A DNA stretch of 64,000 nt from Kingdonia uniflora (lineage: Eukaryota; Streptophyta; Magnoliopsida; Ranunculales; Circaeasteraceae): positions 2,728,001 to 2,792,000 of the forward strand of contig JACGCM010001497.1 in NCBI GenBank assembly GCA_014058105.1, in the 5' to 3' direction. The translations under genes were made by a program, and so were the position numbers. Shown piece after piece: positions 52,735 to 63,511 of the stretch (the first letter of the stretch is position 1; every line of letters starts with the position of its first letter). The notes under the pieces are model-generated. The model had not been told where the DNA came from, made no database searches, and worked only from the letters and a program-made list of their open reading frames with translations.

Positions 52735-54462
52735 ATATTTTTGCCAACCCTTTCGTAAATGAATCCTCTAGGTTGTCACTGGATTTTACAAAGTCAATGG
52801 ATATAACTCCACTTGCAAGTAATTTTTTATAGTATTGTGTCTACGACGTATATGTCGTGACTTACCGTTATAGACATTATTTTTTGCCATTGCCATAACT
52901 GCTTGATTATCGCAATGGATACATAAGGCAGGTACTGGCTTTGGCCACATAGAAATATCCTCTAAAAACTATCGAAGCCACTCAGCTTCATCTCCCGCTA
53001 AATCTAGAGCAATAAACTCTGATTCCATAGTCGATCGAGCTATGCATGTTTGTTTTGAGGATTTCCATGAGACAGCTCCACCACCAAGTGTAAACACGTA
53101 TCCACTTGTGGAGTATGACTCGTTAGAATTTGATATCCAATTTGCATCACTGTATCCCTCAAGGACAGCTGAATATCTTGTGTAGTGCAACCCATAGTCT
53201 ATTGTATGCTTTAAATACTGTAAAATCCTGATTAACGATTCACAGTGGCTCTGTCCAGGGTTTATAGTATGCCGACTCAGTTTGCTAGCTGCATAAGCAA
53301 TATCTGGTCTAGTGTAGTTCATAATATACATTAGACTGCCTATGATGCGTGCATACTCTATTTAAGAAATTGGTTCACCTTTGTGTTTAATCAATTGACG
53401 CATATTATCGTATGGTGTCTGAACACCACGGCAGTCAAATTTATTAAACTTCTTAAGTACATTATCTATATAATGTGATTGAGACAACACATGTTTTTGT
53501 GGTGTTCTGTTAATCTTTATGCCAAGAATAACATCTGTAACACCTAAGTCCTTTATATCGAAGTTCTTGGACAACATATTCTTTGTTGATATAATGACAT
53601 TGATGTTAGTCCCCATGATGAGCATATCGTCTACGTAAAGACGCACAATGACATGCTCACCATTAATGTTTTTAATATAGACACATCTATCATATTTATT
53701 AATTTTGAAGCCATCCTTCATCATGACTCCATCAATTTTGTCATACCATTATAAAGGTGCCTGCTTCAATCCATAAAGAGATTTAACCAACCGACACACT
53801 TTATTTTCTTGGACTCGGGCAATGAACCCCTCAGGTTAGTTCATATATATTTCTTCATTTAATTTACCATTCAAGAATGTTATTTTAACATCCATTTGAT
53901 GTATTTCAAGCTTATGCACTGCTGCAATAGCTATTAACATACGAATGGAAGTTATTCTTGCTACTGGAGAATATGTATCAAAATAGTCCAAACCTTCTTT
54001 TTGCCTATTTCCTTTGGCAACAAGTCTGGCTTTGTACTTTTCAATTGAACCATCAGGTCTCAATTTTCATTTGAAAATCTACTTGCAACCTATAGGTTTA
54101 TTGCCAGGTGGAAGATCTACCAATTCTCAAGTATGGTTGTGCATTATAGAGTCTATCTCACTCTGTACAACCTCTTGCCAACTAGGAGCTTCAGGTGCAG
54201 CCATGGCTTCCTTGAAGGTTCGAGGTTCATTTTCTAACAAAAATGCTACAAAATCTTTGCCAAAAGACTTAGCAACCTTAAGTCGTTTCCCACGTCTTGG
54301 TTCTGCATTAAAATTAGAACTTGTAGGAGTGATACGCTGATCACTACTAGAAGCAACATCAGTTGTTCTTTTAAGAGGATTCACATTATCACTTTTTTTA
54401 TATGGAAATATATTTTCAAAAAATATAGCATCTCGTGATTCAATGATGGTATTCTCATGCAC
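52735..54462 (-). pseudogene. copia E1 reverse transcriptase-RNase H
   Basis: RT on the minus strand: [19 protein letters not shown] (54040), [46 protein letters not shown] with the intact YVDD motif (near 53650), KNFDIKDLG. RNase [20 protein letters not shown] (53331), [37 protein letters not shown] and DNxAxxA near 52905 with the ending VKSSDNLEDSFTKGL. A few stops separate long open pieces (for example before 53362 and 53725-53835), so the catalytic residues remain but the polyprotein is interrupted. Confidence 0.9.
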
Positions 54463-55340
54463 ATCATTTATTTCTGATTTGTATACGAGAAATCTATATG
54501 CACTACTGTTATTGGCATTGCCAATAAAAATACAGTCAATAGTTTTAGGTCCTAACTTATACCTTTTTGGCTATGGTACTTGTACCTTTGCAAGACACCC
54601 CCACACTCTTAAGAACTTATAGGAAGGTTCTCTGCCTTTCCAGAGTTCATAAAGAGTCTTTTCAATCTTCTTGTGAGGTAACTTATTGAGAATATAATTC
54701 GTAGAAAGTAATGCCTCCCCCCACAGATTCTGTAGCAAAACAGAACTAATAAGCATAACATTAAGTATATTCTTTAAAGTTATATTTTTCCTCTCAACAA
54801 CTCCATTTTTCTGAGGAGTGTAAGGTGCAGTAGTTTGGTGTATAATACCAAACTTAGCACAAAGTTCTCCAAATGTAATAGAGTCGTATTCCCCACCTCT
54901 ATCAGTTCGAAGAACTTTTATCTTTTTGTTGAGTTGAGTCTCAACCTCATTTTGGAAAATAATAAACACTTCAGTGCTTCATCTTTGCTACTGAGCAAGT
55001 AGACATGACTATATCTTGTACAGTCTTCTATGGAAGTATTAAAGTACTTCTTTCCGCCTCGTATTTGAATAAACTTCAAATCCTAGAGATCACTGTGAAT
55101 CAAATCTAGCGGTTCATTTTTGCATTGTTTAATAGAATGAAATGGTTGTTTAACAAATTTTACTTCAACACACACTTCACATTTTTGTTTGCAATCAAGA
55201 TTAAATTTAGGCAGCAATCCTAAATGAACTAATTTACGCAACGAACCATAATTTACATGTTCTAATCATTGATGCCAAACATTAAATGACTCTAGCAAGT
55301 AAATAAAATTCTCGTTCTTATTAATAATTGAAACTGGTTT
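54463..55340 (-). pseudogene. copia E1 integrase
   Basis: The core reads VLRTDRGGEYDSITFGELC (second Asp, near 54910), IIHQTTAPYTPQKNGVVERK (final Glu, near 54800), NLWGEALLSTNYILNKLP and FLRVWGCLAKVQVP (chromodomain-side GCLA motif). The N-terminal zinc region lies around 55330-55150 in broken frames (CKQKCEVC-like on the minus strand near 55190). Stops near 55260 and 54970 interrupt it. Confidence 0.85.
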
Positions 55341-56435
55341 TCACAAGACTGTTAGTTTGAACAGTCCATCACACTCATAACCTTTTCCTATGAATACACT
55401 ATTCTTAGTCATGATACATCTGTTTGACTCAAACACTAACTTGAATCCATTCTTAATCAGCAATGCTCCAGAAACAAGGTTCTTGCGGATATCAGGCACA
55501 TGCAGCACTTCATTCAAAGTAACTTCTTTTTCAGATGTGAATTTCAGAACTACTTTTTCTTTTCCTTCGACCCTTGACGTTGAAACGTTGCCCATGAACA
55601 CTTTCTCTTCATGTTCAGTCTTATTGTAGGTAGTAAATAAACTCCTGTCATAGCATATATGACATGTGGCCCCTGTGTTCACAAACCATCCTCTGGAATT
55701 GCTTGCCAGGTTAATTTCGGAGATCACTGCACACAGGTTCTCCATCTCAGCAATGTTTGCTTGAGTGCCTTTGTCACTTTCTGGTCCGCTTTTACGCTTG
55801 CGGCATTCCATTGACTTATGCCCTGGTTTGCCATAAACATAACAACTCCATGTGAACTTCTTAAAGTTCTTGCCCTTAGGGCCTAGGAAATTCTTCCCAT
55901 TTTTCCATTTCTTCCCATTTTTCTTATAGGGTTTAGGGTTTCCCTCGACCATGTTAGCCTTGACATCGTAAGAATGAACAACATCCTTCTTTCGTTAGAT
56001 TTGTTATCTTCTTCGATCCTTAGCCTTACGATCAGTTCCTCCAACTTCATTTCTTTCCACTTATGCTTCAAAAAACTTTTGAAGTCCTTCCAGGATGAAG
56101 GTAACTTCTCAATTATCGTAGCAACCTAAAAAGATTCACTTAACCTCATACCTTCTGTATGAATATCATGTAGGATAATCTACAGTTCCTGTACTTGACT
56201 GATTACAGTCTTGGAATCTACCATTTTATAATCTAAGAATCTGCCAACTATAAATTTTTTCTTCCTTCAACTCTGGTTTGTCCTCCTTGAGGAATTTTGC
56301 TAAGTTTAGAGTTGTGACAAAGAATAACATCTTCTGCTGCCAATGCTTGAATTCAGTGCCATTAAACTTCTCAGGCTTCACCTTTAAAATGTATGGGTTG
56401 CCCTTTTCACCCTCCTTCTCAGTGAGATTCACCAT
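55341..56435 (-). pseudogene. copia E1 gag-protease
   Basis: Gag start at 56435: MVNLTEKEGEKGNPYIL, KFNGTEFKHWQQKMLFF. The middle gag (56200-55960) is in changing frames. A clean stretch 55952-55341 holds the zinc knuckle (CYVYGKPGHKSMEC; first CxxC half altered to CYVY) and the protease GWFVNTGATCHICYDR, where the catalytic Asp of DTG is Asn. It continues NEVLHVPDIRKNLVSG and GYECDGLFKL. The zinc-knuckle and protease changes alone would stop maturation. Confidence 0.88.
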
Positions 56436-56481
56436 TACTGTAATTTTTGATCACACAGAAAAAATTAATCTACCTTAAGAT

Positions 56482-57193
56482 TGTATTCCAATCTGCATGA
56501 AAAACCAACACCTCTTAAGGAGATGATCAAGTCTAGTGTATACACACTATCTCCTTAAGACATATTTACCCCTGCCACAGTGCTTTACATGAATATAGTC
56601 CCCTGTCTCCCAGGATACAACGATCAGTCTCAAAAAGAAGAAAATACTTCTATCTTTTGGCCAAACGAACTTTGATTGCATATATTTTCTCTTTGTAAAA
56701 AGACTCAAGAAAACTCTGAAAAACTGATGATTATAAATGAAAACGAAATTGGGTTATATAGAACATAGGTGACTCTTCACTAAGAGTCACACCTCAAGTT
56801 AGTGACTCTTCACCAAGAGTCACACCTTAAGGTGCGTCTGTTGGAGACACCCCAACTCACACCTCAAACCCAAAAAATGACTAAGAGTTTAAAGGAATCC
56901 CCATGATCCCATGGCCTAAGGCCGAATCATAGAATTATAATAATAAGCGGGTCTTCTAGGTTGAGCAAGCCCATGGGTATCCCATGCACCCAAGCTAGTT
57001 TGCACACATGGGTCGCATATGTTGCACATGCGTTTGTAACCCACCAACTCTCACACATATTACAACAAGGTAAGTGTTTGATTTACTTATATAAGAGAGT
57101 TGTGTTTCCCTCATATCTAATGTGGGACTAAAACCACTTAGTTCCACCATTCAAACTTCAAGGAAAAATAAATACCCTTTGTATTTTCCAACA
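56482..57193 (-). repeat. 5' LTR of E1, shared with partial unit E2
   Basis: 712 bp, same as 51406-52131. No clear initiator-Met primer site lies next to its inner edge (minus strand reads ATCTTAAGGTAGATTA), which is odd for a copia element and suggests a lost or different primer. Confidence 0.8.
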
Positions 57194-58136
57194 ATCCCCC
57201 ACATTTGAGTGGTAACAGACAAAACAGAGAAAATCAGGGAATGATCCTGCATCGAGAGAGGTGTCTTGTGGACTTGGACCTTCTCTAGTAAAAAACTATC
57301 GGATTTACGCTGATTAGTGAACATATGTCTTGAACTATCAGCTTTGGTGTTAGCCAAGACAATAGTCTTCACACATTACTATTCCAAATACAATCGGCTC
57401 TCACAGTTGTATTCAATTCGGCCGTGAACAAATCCCGAATTCATGAGTATTATTAGATAATTTTGCCCTATAAAATTCTCATAGAAGCGGCCCCACCTCA
57501 CACTCACATAGGTAATTGCCTATTAAGAGTACCCTGTCGTACCCTACTTGTAAATACAAGTCATAGGAATCATTAAAAGTTCAGAGAACTTACCTTGAAA
57601 ATTGCGACAGATTACACTATTCACATCATGGAATGAACAGGAGTTAAAATCTCCTCAGTACTCATGTTGAGTAACTCACAACTAGTTGTCCTATTGAACC
57701 TAGATCATGGGATCTCCAATCAACTAGGTTAGATTTCCGCTGAGGTTAACTCGTAGTTAAAGGCTTTAAGCCCATTCCCCTCGATGTGGAAAAAGTTTAT
57801 ATTTTTGTCAACCCTTTTGTAAATGGATCCGCTAGGTTGTCACTGGACTTCACAAAGTCAATGGATATAACTCCACTTGTAAGTAATTTTTTTACAGTAT
57901 TATGTCTACGACGTATATGTCGTGACTTACCGTTATAGACATTATTTTTTGCCCTTGCAATAGCTGTTTGATTATCGCAATGGATACATAAGGCAGGTAC
58001 TGGCTTTGGCCACATAGGAATATCTTCTAAAATAGTCGAAGCCACTCTGCTTCATCTTCCGCTAAATCTAGAGCAACAAACTCTGATTCCATAGTTGATC
58101 GAGCTATGCATGTTTGTTTTGAGGATTTCCATGAGA
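57194..58136 (-). mobile_element. Partial second copia unit E2 (polypurine tract and RNase H end only)
   Basis: 57194-58136 matches 52132-53076 almost base for base: polypurine tract, 3' untranslated part, then RNase H end ([51 protein letters not shown] with the intact DNLADxFTK ending). The match stops at 58136, after which the PSKR-like pseudogene starts. The layout LTR-internal-LTR-internal is what recombination between elements produces. Confidence 0.88.
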
Positions 58137-59585
58137 CTATCAGGAATAGGTCCATGTAAAAGATTGCTACCAAGATCAAGTAAATTCAGACGAACTGTTG
58201 ATGTACAATTAAGATCAGTAGAGCCATTAAGATAATTTTTTCCAACATTAAGTAACTCAACCGTTGGAGAATTTGACAAGTCGGTAAGCCGCCAACAAAA
58301 TTATTTGAATTTGCTGAAAAATACTGTAGCTTTTCAAGATTCCCAAAGGCATCAAGGGAGAGTTCCTGAAAACTTGTTGCGGGATATATCAAAATGGACA
58401 AGATTAGAGAGACATGGATTCCATTGCTCAGTGGCCCAGAAATATTGTTGTCCTGAAGACGCAAGGAACTCAAGTTATGTAGCCGGAATATTTCATTAAG
58501 TAAACTACCTGAGAGATGATTTGAACTAAGGGAAAGATGCTGCACTGAAGTTCAATTCCCAAAACCAGCTGGAAATTTTACAGAGAACTTGTTCACGGAG
58601 ATATTAAGAACTCATATACACATATCGAGTTTTCATAAATACCTGCGTTAATGCTACCGTGAAGAAAATTATAAGACACATCGATAAACCAGATTGAAAG
58701 TAGATTTATGTTCCTAAGAATTGAGTCTGAAAAATGATTCTTACTCATATGTGGACTTCAAAGTTCTGCATATGCAGAGGCGGAGCCAGGATTTCATGTT
58801 TGGGGGGCGAAGGTAGTGCGATAAATTATATTAGGATATCGGGAAAAAAAAAATTGGCCATTTAACGGTGTTTTAAGCTTAAAAATAATCAAATATAACA
58901 TTATATTTGACTAAAAAGTTATTCAAATTCACATCTCCTCTCGTTAAATTTTTTTACGCTTTTTGCGGCAATGACATGGTCAACTTAAGGTGGAAAAAAA
59001 ATATATCAAAATAAACTTCTTATTTTGATGACATCAAGAATTAAACCTTAACTCTTAGGGTAGAAACTCTACTATTTACCACTTGAGCTAATTTTCTTTG
59101 ATATCATTAGATGAAAGAAAAATGTACATATCTTTTTTTAATTTTTTTGTATATATCTATATAGGCATTTTTTAACAAAATTCTTGGTCTCTAAATCCGC
59201 CCCTGTGCATATGGAACACTTTTAGCGGAAGAGCACCTTTAAGGAAATTGTTGTAAAGATTCAAGAATCTTAGCTGATCCAAGTAAGCCAATGATCCAGA
59301 AAAATTCCCTTTCGGTCTTCTTCTCCCAAGCTCCAAGCCAACAACTCTTTTTTCGAAAACATTAGAGCTTACCAACTCTTTTCTTGAAAATTTGCATTTC
59401 ACACCAGGCCAACTGCAACAATCAGATGTATTCCACCCAATTATTCGTGATTCCAAGCTTTTCATGAAGCCCTTTAGTGCTTTAATGTCGTTAGAATTGC
59501 AGGTCTGGTTCTGAGAATGTAAGACCTGTGGGTGGGAACAAAATATTAGCAACGTGAACAACACCCAAAATTCTGTAGCACCCAT
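58137..59585 (-). pseudogene. Phytosulfokine-receptor-like LRR kinase gene, 5' part only
   Basis: The ATG at 59585 gives a signal peptide (MGATEFWVLFTLLIFCSHP), then the LRR N-cap TCNSNDIKALKGFMKSLES, NTSDCCSWPGVKC and the PSKR mark VVGLELGRRRPKGNFSGSL, LDQLRFLNLYNNFLKG. After the MITE the repeats continue in broken frames: [95 protein letters not shown]. It ends abruptly at 58137 against E2; the island domain, membrane span and kinase are absent. PSKR1 binds sulfated peptide at the plasma membrane; this remnant cannot. Confidence 0.88.
58775..59205 (+). mobile_element. hAT-like MITE, 431 bp, in the PSKR-like pseudogene
   Basis: Ends CAGAGGCGGAGCCAGG and, read inward from the right, CAGGGGCGGATTTAG share a terminal repeat of about 10 bp. 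The exact 8-bp duplication TGCATATG lies at 58767-58774 and 59206-59213. No coding capacity. Confidence 0.9.
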
Positions 59586-59589
59586 TTTC

Positions 59590-60419
59590 CGAGTAACAAA
59601 ACGAGCGATATAAGGGGGAAGGAATTCATATAAACTAACTGAAGACCCAAAAAGTCTCAATTAAGCTAGAATTAGTCCTTAATCTAATTTTCTTTAAGTT
59701 ATAATATATGCGGATGTTCCTCATGATAGGGAAACAAATATAAGATACTACAAATATCCAGGCATTAATTTAACTATTCCACCCCAATACGAATGAAATG
59801 GATTATTTAGAAGACTTCACTATTTTTTTTAAGTATGACCATTGCCTTGACTTGCACATGTCATATATTAGGAACAAAGAACATCTAACTCTTTGCACCC
59901 CTGGCTTGTTGCGAAATATCTTTATCAGAGGGAATAATCCTTATTTTTATTTCGGGTCTTGATGCCAACAAGAGCAAACAAATGAAGCATTCGTCCACTG
60001 TGGCCACTGGAAACTACGATGTTAAAGAGTGAATGCGACTGTGAACAGCAGGAAATGGGTTTTTTCCCACCCATCTTTTCACTCTTACTATGGAGCTTCT
60101 AGCCATTTTTAAGCTAAAAGATCCCCAAATTCCTCTGGAAGAGGATCTCCTTTTATATCAAAGATATCTTGATTTCTGCTTCTCCTTGTCAATTGAAGGC
60201 ACTGTGTTTGGGAGTGTGAACAAATCTTGGACCAGTTGGTATGAATGAACATACTTATTCTTGTGAGTTAATATGATTTTATCATATTTTGAACAAAGAT
60301 GAAAATATACGTACAAATATCTAAAAGACCAATTTTTTTATTTTTTATTTGCTAAAATGAGCATTTATTATTATTATTATTTTGTTTTGTTTTTATTTAT
60401 AATGAATAAAGAATTACAT
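59590..60419. other. Interval without a recognised gene
   Basis: Upstream region of the PSKR-like pseudogene followed by AT-rich DNA. It contains a short ATTATTATTATTATTTTG microsatellite near 60366. Nothing else can be supported. Confidence 0.4.
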
Positions 60420-60890
60420 AGTGGGATAGGGCTTTTAAATCAAAATAAAACGAAAAAGAAACCGAAAAAGGGAAGCTATAGCATGCATCATTAGGTTACC
60501 ATGACATTCCCAACTAGGTTGCACCCCATGTCCCCCACAAATCATCTGCAGCTCCTAGTTATACCTGAAATCTAAAGTATTCAACTTGAGGGACTTCAAA
60601 CCATTGTAGTTCCCCGTCCTCCATTGTATTCCCATGTCTAAGAGTTTGGTGTGCACTGAAGTTTGTTCAGAGATGAATTTTCCTTTCAAGCATCTCCATG
60701 TTTGCAGAAGTCTCCATGGTATGTTTTCTTAATTGAATGCTTTTACTGCTGGCACTAGAATCTGACAGAAGCCAAACCTTCCTGAATCATAGATGAATAG
60801 CCTTAGTCATAGCTTCAATAATGGTTGTGCATTCTGTGCCATATAAGAACTAGTATTTCCCAGTTTCATCGTTTTAAATACTGCCCCACA
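60420..60890 (-). pseudogene. LINE RNase H remnant
   Basis: Minus-strand frames give GTECTTIIEAMTKAI, FRKVWLLSDSS, then AVKAFN, NIPWRLLQTWRCLKGKF, which match the plant L1-type ORF2 RNase H (AECxAIxEA ... VWxESDSxAVxxAF ... IPWxLxxxW). Stops and shifts are present. The N-terminal side is cut by the LTR element beginning at 60894. Confidence 0.6.
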
Positions 60891-60893
60891 TCC

Positions 60894-61313
60894 TGATCCA
60901 GGAGGATCTAGGAGAAATTGGAGTTTTTACCAAAGTCGTTCGAACGAGGTTGAGAGTCGTTCGAACGACTTGAACCCTTAGGCCAAAGTTCCAGGGGAGG
61001 TGTTCGGTCGTTCAAACGACCTGTGGGTTCGTTCGAACGACTATCGTAATTCCAGTTCTAGTTTAAGAGTTTTAAATACCTTTTAGAGTTGGATTTCGAG
61101 TTGGATTGTAACTATGACTTGCAACCTCTATAAAAGGGCAAGCCTAGGCTAGAGTTAATTATCTAGACGTAGATCATTGTTTAGAGTTTGACTAGGCAAG
61201 GTTAGATCTATGTTAAACTCGTTTTTTTAAGAAATTGAAGCTTATTTTTCCCATCGAATTGTGTTCTTCAGACTTTTCAGATAACTAGAGCTTCTTCATC
61301 CTATTGTGGATTA
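60894..61313 (+). repeat. 5' LTR of element F
   Basis: Begins TGATCCAGGAGGATCTAGG and ends near TATTGTGGATTA. It contains four TCGTTCGAACGA-type palindromes (60940-61045) and a TATA-like CTATAAAAGGG near 61130. Confidence 0.7.
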
Positions 61314-61315
61314 AG

Positions 61316-61328
61316 TGGTATCAGATTC
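61316..61328 (+). other. Primer-binding site of element F
   Basis: TGGTATCAGATTC; the first ten bases match the initiator-Met tRNA complement. Confidence 0.8.
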
Positions 61329-61360
61329 TTGCTAAGATTCTCAGGTTTTGATTGTGGTTT

Positions 61361-61876
61361 ATGGTCTCTACACGTGACCGTCTCAAGCAAACGAATAGGA
61401 AGTTTTGTGGATTTTTGACATCTGCTACAGTGAATTCAGCTACTGCTACAGTGAATTCGGCGACTGCTACAATGTTTTTGCGTCGGCTGCAGTGATTTCA
61501 CGACTGCTACAGTATTTTTCAGATCTACACAATTTTGAGAATTTTTGTGAGTCCATTGACGATCTATCATAGACCTAAATTGACGAATAAGGACGATTTA
61601 GAGATGGGTGATTTCAACGATAGACTCACAGTTTTAGAAACGAAAGTTTCCAAGTTATCTGCTACTGTAAAACAGTTAACTGCACAATTTTGTCTCACAA
61701 ACCTCGCATTGGGTTCTCTTTTGGCGAGTCGGCGAAGCCGTTTGAAAAAGAAAGGGGTTTTGGAGGTGGATGACGACGAGGATGTTGTGAATTTAGTAAT
61801 GGCGACTCCGGTGAAGAGGTTGGTTATTGCGAGTAGCAAACGGTATTACCGATTCAAGAGGGTATGTCGTCTATAG
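61361..61876 (+). pseudogene. Gag-like N-terminal ORF of element F
   Basis: MVSTRDRLKQTNRKF at 61361 resembles gypsy/copia gag starts. It is followed by a tandem ACTGCTACAGTGAATTC repeat (61430-61515) that shifts the frame, then a coiled-coil-like stretch (DRLTVLETKVSKLSATVKQL) and an acidic patch (EVDDDEDVV). No zinc knuckle or enzyme domain follows. Confidence 0.5.
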
Positions 61877-62325
61877 TATTGTCTACGATGACAATGTCTC
61901 CTATGCAACAAACCAAGATGGGGAAGTTACAAGAGGAGATTATGGTACCAACTATTTATTTTTAAAACTATGTTGGTACTTTTTCAGAGTCAGCCTGTTG
62001 TTCCATTGGATGTTGCAGGATTTGATGATCACCATGGGCTTCGTGTGGTTTGCCAGAAGTTACGGCAAAGCAAGGCATGTGAGTAGGTTTTTCAGGATGG
62101 AGTGGGTGACAAGAAGCTATTTAAGTCGTTTCTTTTGCTGTTTAGTACGTCAAAGTGGTACAACAGGGAATTGGGCATCGCCGTGTTCTCACATCTACAG
62201 TTCTGGCTTGAGCAGGAGCTCAAGGTTCCTAAGTGGGGGAGCCATGATCCAGGAGGATATAGGGGATTCCCACATCTCTAGTTCTGGCTTGAGCGGGAGC
62301 TCAAGCCTCCTAAATGGGGAAGCCA

Positions 62326-62873
62326 TGATCCAGGAGGATCTAGGAAAAACTGGAGTTTTTACCAAAGTCGTTCGAACGAGGTTGAGAGTCGTTCGAATGA
62401 CTTGAACCCTTGGGCCAAAGTTTCAGGGGAGGTGTTCGGTCGTTCGAACGACCTATGGGTTCGTTCGAACGGCTATCATAATTCTAGTTCTAGTTTAAGA
62501 GTTTTAAATACATTTTAGAGTTGGATTAGAGTTGGATTTCGAGTTGGATTGTAACTAGGACTTGCAACCTCTATAAAAGGACAAGCCTAGGCTAGAGTTA
62601 ATTATCTAGACGTAGATCATTGTTTAGAGTTTCCTTTAGATCTGAAAGATTTGTAACTAGGGTTTGTAACTTTCGATGAAGGGCAAGACAAGGCAAGGTT
62701 AGATCTGAGAGATTTGTAACTAGGGTTTGTAACATTCGATGAAAGGCAAGACTAGGCAAGGTTAGATCTATGCTAAGCTCATTTTTTTAAGCAATTGAAG
62801 CTTATTTTTCCCATCAAATTTGTGTTCTTCGGATTCTTTACTAATACAGGCTTCTTAATCGTATTGTGGATTA
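62326..62873 (+). repeat. 3' LTR of element F with internal duplication
   Basis: Matches the left LTR but is longer. A block of about 70 bp (AGATCTGA(A/G)AGATTTGTAAC to GGCAAGAC(A/T)AGGCAAGG) is repeated (62637-62700 and 62701-62763), and GAGTTGGATT is repeated near 62518. It carries the same palindromes at 62367-62475. Confidence 0.75.
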
Positions 62874-63321
62874 TTCTCTCTTCTAAATTATGATGTATTA
62901 ACTTTCAAAAAAAAAAAAATCAGGTTATATTACTTTACTATTTTTCAAAATTTGAAATTTGTGCTGTAGTTATCCATTTAGAGTGTAAAGTCTATAGTTA
63001 TCTAACTGCCCCGTCTCAGAAAATAAACAATACTAGGTCATAGGAGTGCAGTTGGGGGTAGTTATTGGACAACTAGCAACAGTAGTTAATGTCTATATGG
63101 AGCGAAAGCGAGAACAATCAGTAGATATCCATGTCCCAACGTCCCAGCACCAATGTCCTGAAGATTGATTGTTTTCCAGCTACCGTAGCGTGAAGCAGGT
63201 CGGTCTTTGGGGGCCCTTCGCTAACGTGAGGCAAGACATATTCTTGGACTGATATTTGGTCAAAATTTCGATTAGATTTAACACTGTCCATCTGTATTTT
63301 GTAGGAGGCGTAGTACAAAAG
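62874..63321. other. Interval without a recognised gene
   Basis: 62925-63020 is similar to 39540-39640. No coding region recognised; the minus-strand frame 63318-63118 is open but unknown. Confidence 0.35.
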
Positions 63322-63511
63322 GTCGTTTCAGATTTCTCGGCCTTCTTTCATCAATGTTCAGGATTTTCTTCATATGAAGGAACCCTTATACTAATCTCTA
63401 CTGTTATTAACTTTAAGTCGTTACAGATTTCTCGGCCTTCTTTCATCAATGTTCAGGATTTTCTTCATATGAAGGAACCCTTATACTAATCTCTACTGTT
63501 ATTAACTTTAA
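63322..63511. repeat. Near-perfect 95-bp tandem duplication
   Basis: 63322-63416 and 63417-63511 differ at one base (GTCGTTTCAG versus GTCGTTACAG), so the duplication is recent compared with everything around it. Confidence 0.95.

Larger units (their letters stand above)
51406..57193 (-). mobile_element. Ty1/copia retrotransposon E1, near full length
   Basis: Minus-strand order: 5' LTR (57193-56482), gag, protease, integrase, RT, RNase H, polypurine tract, 3' LTR (52131-51406). The LTR starts TGTTG(G/A)AAAATACAAAGGG directly after a purine tract (TATAGGGGAT here, GTGGGGGAT in the right copy), which sets the outer LTR edge. The two LTRs differ at roughly one base in ten over the first 165 bp that I compared, so the insertion is not recent. 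A second, partial unit (E2) follows the right LTR. Confidence 0.88.
60894..62873 (+). mobile_element. Short non-autonomous LTR retrotransposon F
   Basis: Two similar LTRs (60894-61313 and 62326-62873) flank an internal part of about 1 kb. A primer-binding site follows the left LTR. A purine-rich AAATGGGGAAGCCA precedes the right LTR, and an 80-bp segment holding it is present twice (62185-62265 and 62266-62345). Only a gag-like N-terminal ORF is present; no pol. No target duplication was found, so the outer edges are estimates. Confidence 0.75.
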
